DNA of 64,000 nucleotides from Chloranthus sessilifolius (Eukaryota; Streptophyta; Magnoliopsida; Chloranthales; Chloranthaceae). Both the position numbers and the translations under genes were made by a program. The stretch spans positions 7,517,001 through 7,581,000 of the forward strand of contig CM037589.1 of assembly GCA_021018995.1 (NCBI GenBank), given 5' to 3'. Shown piece by piece: positions 56,730-64,000 of the stretch. The notes below the pieces were generated by a model that saw only the letters and a list, made by a program, of their open reading frames with translations, was not told the origin of the DNA and made no database searches. Position 1 is the first letter of the stretch; every line of letters begins with the position of its first letter.

Positions 56730-56870
56730 ACTCAATGATTGACTGCTTTGAATCAAATGATGGAAATCATGTTTCATGCCAACCTTTTACACCAAAGATC
56801 TTTAGATCGTAGCCCCCAAATCAAACAGTTTACTTGGTGTTTCAACATGGCACAGACCCCAAAACACGTC
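56730..56870. repeat. Hairpin MITE family, partial copy
   Basis: It contains GACTGCTTTGAATCAAATGATGG, AAATCATGTTTCATGCC, CACCAAAGATCTTTAGATCG and GTTTCAACATGGCACAG, in the same order as the left half of the 24205-24500 copy. Confidence 0.5.
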
Positions 56871-56876
56871 TTTCTT

Positions 56877-58113
56877 TTAACACCACGTCTTTCTTTTAAC
56901 TAGTGTGCAAGGATCAACTTTGTGTGTGCGAGTAATGGCTCCCATAAATTTTAGTAATGGCAAGGCAAAGGTGCCTTGCCCTTGATAATCAACACTGCAA
57001 GTATGCATAAAGCCCTTATTTACCAACTGGGGTTTGTATCTCTCAATTAAACAATCTAGTCCATACTTCACTGTATAAAATCACTTACAATTAAGATGTT
57101 TGGTGATTCTATGGATAGAAAGGAGTTTGATAGGGAGGTTTTAGGAACATAAAATGTAGAATCTAAAGAAAAACATTTAGTGTTAATGGTTCCTTTTTCA
57201 GCTACGAGAACAAAGACCCATCACCAATACAAATATTATGAGAAGTAGCCAATGGAGACCAAAATAGAAAATATGAAAACATGTGGCACATGGTGAGTAG
57301 CTCCAAAATCAATGATCCGTTACAGAGACTATGTGGACATGTAAACATAAGCAGGATCAACAATACCTGCCTCAGCCAAGTGGCACTGAGTAGAAAATGC
57401 AAAGGCTCCATGATTGTGAAAAAGTCACATCAAATCTATATGACCTAATATTCAATTCTTCTATCATAAGGAAAGAAGAAGCGGACAGATAGTAACCAGC
57501 CCCCTTGTCACAAATTACACAATGGTATGGCATATAGTTCAGTATGCAAATCCAGTACTAGAGAACAGTAGAAGCCACCAAAAAGTATGAAAGTATTTCT
57601 ACCGCCATAGAAAATTAACCATAAACAGGCTGCATTACCACGACTAATACACACCGAATATGATGCTCTATGGCAGAAAACAACACACTGCTTACAGACA
57701 ATATACAACAATCAGTGCCACATCATACAGTTACACTCTGATTATAAGTGCTGAGCATAATTAAGACGTGTATAATATATATAGAGAGAGGGAGAGAGAG
57801 AGAGAGAGAATTGGGGAAATACATCCAGACGCTGCACCCGGATGCCAAATCACATGCCATGTGGCCTGATCAACCCAAAACAACCCTGTTTTGGGTTGAT
57901 CAGCCATAGGAAATGTGATTACCTCAATAAGGTTACCATGAAGAAACCCCTGTTTTGGTGCATTGATTTTAGGCACCTTTGATCACATTTACAAGGATAT
58001 GCATTGGATCATGCCCAAATTATTTTTTGGGTGGTACTTGTTAGATCCTATCTAAGTTTCTGTGGCACCTGACCCTCGTGATATGGGTGCACATGGTGCT
58101 CGTCCCAGGGCTC

Positions 58114-58177
<64 letters not shown>

Positions 58178-58752
58178 CTGGCATCCACACAAAAACTGCA
58201 CAACAATTGTCATAACTTGGTTGTCCATACAGACGCATTATCACCAAGAAATCTAAAAACCAGTACCCTTAAAAGTTAAATCCATTAAAAAAAACTATCA
58301 TACCTACTTGAATAATGACTCAAATCCAACTACTCAAGGCTTGCAAATCCACAGCGACCATTACTTCAGAAAAACGTGAATATGCCATGTCTTTCCTACT
58401 TTAAAAAATTGAAAACGAATTCCCTTAAATCTTGACCAAAACAGCTGGAAATTCTAACCATTGAACTCAACAGATCTAAAACTCTCAAAGCATACCAATT
58501 TCCTTGTGTTTCTGGTCAACCATTCACCTAGAGCTAACGTCAGCAGCCATGTCACCAAGCGCTGGATCAGAAGGAAACCTGCTCTAATACCAAGTGTATA
58601 TGATTGTACTTAGGGTTATGAGATTTAGAAGAAGAGACGAAGTTAGAGTAGTGAGTTATTTTACAACAGAATCCAATATAGAACATTAACACCCTACTAC
58701 ATGTATTATAAACCTCCTAGACACACCACCATATGCTAGAGACACACCAACA
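56877..58752 (-). mobile_element. Decayed Ty1/copia remnants
   Basis: Leftward copia pieces include RYKPQLVNKGFMHTCSVDYQ (reverse transcriptase, 56877-57071), a protease-like IIDFGATHHVPHVF (near 57310), and an RT-like FLHGNLIEVI at 57918-57952. An LTR of about 158 bp (58595-58752) runs TGTTGGTGTG to TACA on the minus strand and is followed by a primer-binding site TTGGTATTAGAGC (about 58581-58593). The pieces may come from more than one copy and are heavily broken. A microsatellite-bordered hairpin (57775-58180) is inserted. Confidence 0.6.
57775..58180. mobile_element. Microsatellite-bordered hairpin repeat
   Basis: A (GA)n run (57782-57809) borders it on the left and (TA)n(TG)n (58112-58176) on the right. 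It carries CAAATCACATGCCATGTGGC, CCAAAACAACCCTGTTTTGG and CTCGTCCCAGGGCTC next to the TA run, the order seen at 35803-36525 and 38340-38990. Confidence 0.55.
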
Positions 58753-58809
58753 CTTTTCTTTTAAAAAAATGGGGCTAATGATGGCAATATCATTAACATA
58801 TATACAACC

Positions 58810-59275
58810 CAGTGTTTCAAAAACTGGAGCGGACCGGCCTGTTCGACCCGGTTTAACCAGAACCGGTGGGTCAGATGATATGGTTCACATAAGAACAGAA
58901 ACTTTCAGTTTTCTTTTGTTGAACCGGTGAACAGGCTGGTTTTTGCATTAACCTGTCCAGTTCAACATGCACCAACCAGGTTCATCTTTTTAATTATTTT
59001 TAAACTTCTTAAAAAACTTACATGTTGTAGAAGTGATTTGAACTCAAAACTTATTAAATGCTCTCACCTAACACCTAGGCTCTAACCAACAAGTGCCAAT
59101 GTGCTTGTTGACTTCGAGATGCAATAATATTTTAATATATATCTTTGACACTCATTTCATAAAACTAATACATGATGATATAAGTCACATAACTTTGTTA
59201 ATTTTTTTCTTGAAACAGTCCTGTAGGACTGGTATCCTTGCCGAATCGGTGTCCGGTCCGATTTTTAAAACATTG
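58810..59275. mobile_element. hAT-like element, copy 1
   Basis: The ends are inverted (CAGTGTTTCAAAAACTGGAGC and GGTCCGATTTTTAAAACATTG). The flanks ATACAACC and ATACAACA form an 8-bp duplication with one mismatch. The inside has degenerate GAACCGGT motifs and the segment CTAACCAACAAGTGCC. It contains no transposase. Copy 2 lies inverted at 60970-61397. Confidence 0.65.
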
Positions 59276-59439
59276 ATACAACAAACACAATTATACCGAC
59301 TTCACTCTACAAAACAAATACAAAGTAGTCTACGTAACTGAATTTCATACCATATGTGCATACCACCACCTACCAAATCTATCGAAGTAGTGATTATCTC
59401 AAGCCTTAGATACCCTTTTTAAGGCCACACCTTATCTGA

Positions 59440-59600
59440 CTCCCCTTTAGCCATAAACCGAGGAGATTACCTCAATAAGGTTACCATAAAGAAACGCATT
59501 CTTTACATCTAGCTAGAATATGGGCCAATCCTGCTTCACAAGCAATTGAGATGATGACATGAATGGAATTGAGTTTTGCCACAGGTGGAATGTCTCTAAG
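59440..59600 (-). pseudogene. Ty1/copia reverse-transcriptase fragment
   Basis: The leftward product includes LDVKNAFLYGNLIEVIS, the copia palm-domain motif (LDVKNAFLHG-type). It is a short broken fragment between a hAT-like element and a foldback. Confidence 0.65.
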
Positions 59601-59660
59601 AAGCCAACCTTAGGGGCGTGGGTGTACCTTTTTGTGACGAGCCATTTAGTCAGTCCACAG

Positions 59661-60916
59661 CATGGATCAAAATCTCGGTTTCGGTTTCGGTATCGGTCAT
59701 CACCTGAACCGTAAATTGGTCAAAATTTCGGGTTTTTTAAAAAATATGCTCCGAACTTTACCAAACTTTGCCAAACTTTATTATCTTAGTTTTTTTAATC
59801 TCTTTAGCATTATTAGAACACATATACGGTAGTAGGGCTAATTTTCGAGGTGAATCACGAGATTCGGTAACTCCCGTAATTTTTTGGAGGGATTCCAGCA
59901 AATTCCGGCTAAATCCGGCGAGATTTGATCAATTTCCGGCGACTTTTTCCGAAACCCAAATAGAGACGGCGAACCGGACCGAGATTTGACAGCTCTCGTA
60001 ATTTTTTGGAGGGATTCCGACAAATTCCGGCGAGATTTGGCCAATTTCCGACGAGATTTTCCGAGACCCGAGTAGAGACGGTGATTCGAGCCGAGATTCG
60101 GTAACTCCCGTAATTTTTGGGAGCTAAATCTGGCGAGATTTGGGCGAAATCCGATGAGATTTGGGTGAAATCTGGCGAGGTTTGGGCAAAATCCGGTGAG
60201 GTTTGAGTGAAATCCGTCGAGAAACAGGCTAGATCTAGCGAAATTCGAGTCTATACGGCGAACCACGCGTAGATTCGGCAACTTACGATATTTTTTTGTA
60301 TGAAATCCAGCAAAACCCGACGAAATCCGGCGAGCAAAAAAGCTAGATCTAGAGAATTCAGTCGAGATTTGGTGAAAACCGACTTTACACGGCGAATCAC
60401 GCAAAGATTCGGCACCTATATTAATTTTTTGAAGAAAATCCAGCGAGGCATGGGCGAAATCCAGCGAGAATATAACTCGTTTCTAGAAGAGGAGAAGGTG
60501 TCAAGGTGGTGCAATCTGTAAGAAATTTGCTTTATATACCCCTTAAAATTGAGTTGCCCTTAAAGAAGCCTAAAATGGGTTGCCCTTAAAAATTTGGGTT
60601 TTATACCCCTTTAAAAATGCTTAAAGAATTAGAAAATGGGCTGCCGGTAAAATTTTAGGTTTTATACTCCTTCAAACCATCTAAAAGAAAAGAGGAGCAG
60701 AATTCGGCCGATAATTTCAAATTACAGCCAATAATTTGAAATTATCGGCTGATAATTCGGAATTTTCAAATTATCAGCTGATAATTTGAAATTACGGCCA
60801 ATAATTTGGAAATTCCGGTGGAAGGGAGATTTTTTATATTCTTTCGGATCGGTCTCGACCGAAACCGAGAAGTCTCGGCAGAAATTTTGAAATTTCGGCC
60901 AAGATTTTGATGCATG
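59661..60916. mobile_element. Large foldback of the CATGG.TCAAAAT family, perfect 8-bp duplication
   Basis: The 1256-bp element begins CATGGATCAAAATCTCGG and ends AAGATTTTGATGCATG. GTCCACAG is duplicated exactly on both sides (59653-59660 and 60917-60924). The core (about 59840-60500) is a long array of ATTTCCGGCGAGATTTGGGC-type units. Near the right arm, modules of AATTATCGGCTGATAATT form small hairpins. It has no transposase. It shares ends and duplication length with the short copies at 38502 and 56509. Confidence 0.87.
59840..60500. repeat. Array of GAAATCCGGCGAGATTTGG units
   Basis: Twenty or more degenerate units of 18-25 bases (AAATCCGGCGAGATTTGG and variants) are interspersed with longer-period repeats that contain CGATTCGGTAACTCCCGTAAT. 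They form the core of the large foldback. Confidence 0.8.
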
Positions 60917-60969
60917 GTCCACAGGCCAATCAGGATAATATTTGATGGTGTAAACTCACTAGTTACATC

Positions 60970-61397
60970 CAATGTTTTAAAAACCGGACCGAAAACTGAA
61001 CCGGCAAAGCACCGATTCAGTCGGACCAGGTTCAACCGGACTGGTTCAACAAAAAAATTTAATAATAAAATTATGTGGCTTATATAATAGTATATTAGTT
61101 GTATGATATAAATTTTAAAGATGTAAATTAAAATATTATTGCATCTTAGTCAACAAGCACAGTGATACTTGTTGGTTAGAACTTAGGTGATGGCAAGAGT
61201 ATTTAATAGGTTTTGAATTCAAATCACTTCCACTACATGTAATTTTTCAAAAAATTAAAACAAAATTAAAAAGATGAACCGGGCCGCTTCATGTTGAACC
61301 GGGCAATTTACTGCAAAAACCGGCTGGTTCACCAGTTCAACAAGAAAAAACCGAAAGTTTGGGTTCTTATGTGAACCAGACCATACGACCCACCGGT
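60970..61397. mobile_element. hAT-like element, copy 2 (inverted, one end lost)
   Basis: Starting CAATGTTTTAAAAACCGGACC, it aligns in reverse complement with 58810-59275, including ACTTGTTGGTTAGA, AACCGGCTGGTTCACC and CCCACCGGTTCC. The outermost 45-50 bases at the right end are missing. Confidence 0.65.
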
Positions 61398-61449
61398 TCC
61401 GGTAGAATAAACTTGAATAAAGTAGCACTGAAGGAGGGAAGTATTGGTC

Positions 61450-62130
61450 GAAGGCTGTGGGCATTTAATAAACTAGTCATTTTCTTCATGTTATATCACA
61501 ATTGATTCTTCTGCAGTGTCAGTAGAAGGCTGTGTAGTGTGACTCTCTAGGGTCAAATCCTAACGATCTTCGGTAGTATATGCCTGATTAGTCCACATGG
61601 GCTTGTTATAAAGATCCCAACATCTATCAACTATGTGCCTGTCAGGACCACAATGCGTACACAATACACTTATAATTACCATGGCCTCCAGTCTCACGGC
61701 CTCTTTCACAGGACACATAACCTCCATGTCCACCATCATTCATAGCCCATCCATCCTTATAGATGCTCTTTGCAATGGGGCATTGACCTTTGCAACATAT
61801 GGGATATCATAGCCTCTCGGACTGGCTCATATTCAGGACCAAATCCTGACAATAGTCTAGCAACTCTGAGTTCGTCTTTACCATTTATAATTTCCATATC
61901 AAGTATAAGTGGTTGGTATACATTAAGTTCTTCTCCGATCAAAAAAAAAAATTCTTCTCACATACCCTTTATGTGGAGTAGCACTCTCCCAATGGTTTTT
62001 TCCCCCTTTGAACAGTGAAAAGTTCCTAGTATAACTAATAAGCACAACTAATGTTCTTATCTAAAGAGTACATCTACTTCAGCGTATCATATATTACTCC
62101 AAAAGTATCCAAAAACATCACATTAGCATT
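61450..62130 (-). pseudogene. Ty1/copia gag fragment
   Basis: The leftward product includes ARLLSGFGPEYEPVREAMIS (61757-61942), the conserved end of the copia gag UBN2 domain. Near 61600 comes HIVDRCWDLYNKPMWTNQAY, the second half of a copia zinc knuckle. The fragment is broken. Confidence 0.75.
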
Positions 62131-62399
62131 AATTGAGGACTCCATACAGTTCCATAACCACATCATGATTTTGCATCATCACGTACTCATGCTTTATAAA
62201 TTGTGAGATCTTTCTAAGCACTTTCTGACGGGGAATGTCAAGATCGAAAGCATTGAAGTTGAACCGCAACAGAATTTCAACTTTAGGAAAAAAAAAAAAA
62301 AAAAAGTTATTGTTCACAGTGAACAGTGACGGATGTCCATGATGAACAGTACCGGACGTCTGTGAAACAATGACAAACATCCGTGATTTTACACCCCCA

Positions 62400-63149
62400 C
62401 TGTCCATATGTCATGGACGTCCGTGGACGTCGTGACGGGATTTCTAATTTTGAGATTTTTTCGCGAAAACTTTCTTTTTTAGTGTTTTATTAGTATTAGA
62501 ATTCTTTATTTTGAATTTAATTATTGGTGGCCTATATAATGAGGCTTGTAAAGACTTTTTAATTAGTTATTGAATATTTTGAATGTTTTTATGCTTGAAT
62601 ATTCTTTGCCTGAGATGGGTTTGGTGTGAGGCTAAGGGAGTGATTCCCAAAAGCTATATGTTTATCTTTTCTATTATCTATCATTGTCTTCTTTGAATCT
62701 TTTACCTTATTGATCTCTGCTTGATTTTTTTAAATCGCAATCTATTGATTTAGATCCGAAACAATAAACCTTTTATGAACCTTAAATCCATCAGAGTCAA
62801 AACCCTTTTCGAAACTATGACCTAAAACCAAACTATAAGCCTATTACAAACCATAAATCCCTTTCACAACCCTATTTGGAAACCATGAATCTGCATCGGA
62901 TCGAAGACGAACGCCCAAGCCTGGAAAAAGCCAGAGTTCTATCACTAGGGCAATCTCGCTTCAAGCCTAATAGTACTTGTGCATCGGACTAAACCCTAAC
63001 TGGATCTCGCGTGATCTACTCATCAAAATTCTACAAACCCTAAGGTATTTTAAGATAGTTTTGAGATTAAGCTTGATTTAATTTATTTAATTTCGGCAAA
63101 ATTGCATAAAAATCATAGTCACGCATTTTAGGGTCGTTGCCCCGCGTCA
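62400..63149 (+). repeat. 5' LTR of a Ty3/gypsy element (left border uncertain)
   Basis: The right end CCCCGCGTCA is followed by a degenerate Met-type primer-binding site (TTGATATCAAAGC, 63153-63164), as in the gypsy copy at 55526. The left border is not fixed. GGACGTCCGTG repeats at 62330-62430 may belong to it. Confidence 0.5.
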
Positions 63150-63314
63150 GTTTTGATATCAAAGCCTAGGTTTTCTAGGTTAGGGCATTTTTGCTTGTCA
63201 GTTTAATTTATTGCATTTTAATTTTCAGTGCATTTTATGCTCATCGAGTGTGCACGTCTAGTGTTTGTTAAAATTCCTCAACTGTTGTGTGGTCCATAAA
63301 ATTATATCTAGATT

Positions 63315-64000
63315 GTGTTTGTGTCAAGCATCATGTACAAGTCACTTACACGTCACCATGAATTCCTTACCCGTCATGAAAGGGTGTTAGCCGAACGAGG
63401 GAACCACTACACTCCAAATTCTTGGCAAAGTCTCAAAAGTCGTGATGAGATTAGAGTTTTGGAATATTCTCATCATCATGAACCTGAGTACGACCCTGCC
63501 GTGAAGTTTCTAAAATCTATTCGGAATGAGGTCCCAGATTTTGAGGGTACGACAAACCCAAAACCCTTCGTGGAGTGGTTGTCTAGTGTAGAAGAGTATT
63601 TTGATTGGTATAGCGTACCGAATGAGTACAAAATTAGGCTAGCGAAAACAAAGTTGGAGGGAAATGCCAAATTTTTTTGGACTCGCTTAGAACGTCGTAC
63701 TGAGTCTCTTCGGAATAAATTCATCTCCACATGGGAGGAAATGAAGGTGAAACTTATCGAATAATATGTTCCTTTTACACACTGTCACCTTTTACGGAAT
63801 TTGAGAACCAAGACAAATAAGTGTCCTGATTGTCTTAAGTGTCAAGGGTTCGGACACTTTGCATACCAATGTCCCACAAAATTTCCCACTCCGAATTTAT
63901 TGACGAAAAGAGTGAGTCCTAAGGAGCCTAAGAATAGGGAAGTGGAAGAAGTGTACGACCCTCGTACCATGATGAGTGAAGAGGAGATGAAAGAAGCTTA
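63315..64000 (+). pseudogene. Gypsy gag, second copy, running off the window
   Basis: The rightward product has ESLTRHHEFLTRHERVLAER-like opening sequence (KSLTRHHEFLTRHERVL), EPEYDPAVKFLKSIRNEVP, FVEWLSSVEEYFDWY and KTKLEGNAKFFWTRLERR, a Ty3/gypsy gag. A CCHC knuckle (CLKCQGFGHFAYQC) lies near 63834-63875. It is closely related to the gag at 54357-55180 on the opposite strand. The element is cut by the window end; at least one break is visible. Confidence 0.8.

Overview
This is nuclear DNA from a flowering plant with a repeat-rich genome. The evidence is intron-containing plant genes, plant-specific transposon families, endogenous caulimovirid sequence and long AT-rich stretches. The species cannot be fixed from the sequence; a woody dicot or magnoliid would fit, but that is a guess. 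Only two host genes are recognisable. A DRM1/ARP-type dormancy- and auxin-associated gene lies on the + strand (31382-31924, three exons, apparently intact). The 3' six exons of BAC1, a mitochondrial basic amino acid (arginine) carrier, lie on the - strand (39221-41290); its N-terminal exon or exons were not found up to 64 kb.

Left part (1-9.2 kb): two head-to-tail copies of an endogenous pararetrovirus (Caulimoviridae, florendovirus/petuvirus-like), both on the - strand. They carry 30K movement-protein, coat-protein zinc-knuckle and aspartic-protease sequence. Between the copies lie a virus-like promoter (TATA box plus an as-1-like double TGACG element), a shuffled cluster of initiator tRNA-Met primer-binding sites, and a 327-aa reading frame of unknown function. 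No reverse transcriptase is visible in the unit that is fully inside the window. This is the most unusual part of the window.

9.9-20.4 kb: two related solo LTRs of a Ty3/gypsy family in opposite orientation (10044-12248 and 15359-17840). The first sits inside a foldback element. The second sits inside a decayed Ulp1/DUF1985-type Mutator-like element that has 24-bp-type tandem repeats at three places. A CACTA-like MITE lies between them.

20-38.8 kb: almost entirely non-autonomous DNA transposons around the DRM1 gene. They include a long-TIR MULE with a perfect 9-bp target duplication (23139-25040), a nested foldback with a perfect 9-bp duplication (25147-28048), a very common 280-bp hairpin MITE family, and microsatellite-bordered hairpins. 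A foldback family with CATGG.TCAAAAT ends has three copies in the window, each with a perfect 8-bp duplication (38502, 56509, 59661).

39-51.5 kb: BAC1, then two L1-type LINEs on the - strand (a 5'-truncated one at 42794-44916 and a nearly full-length one at about 45905-51480) and three tRNA-derived SINE pieces. 52-64 kb: a shortened Ty3/gypsy chromovirus (52022-55605) with gag and integrase-chromodomain sequence, fragments of several Ty1/copia elements, a pair of hAT-like elements in opposite orientation, and the 5' LTR and gag of a second gypsy copy that runs off the right end.

All family calls come from reading motifs by eye. No database search was run, and element borders are firm only where a target-site duplication is given.
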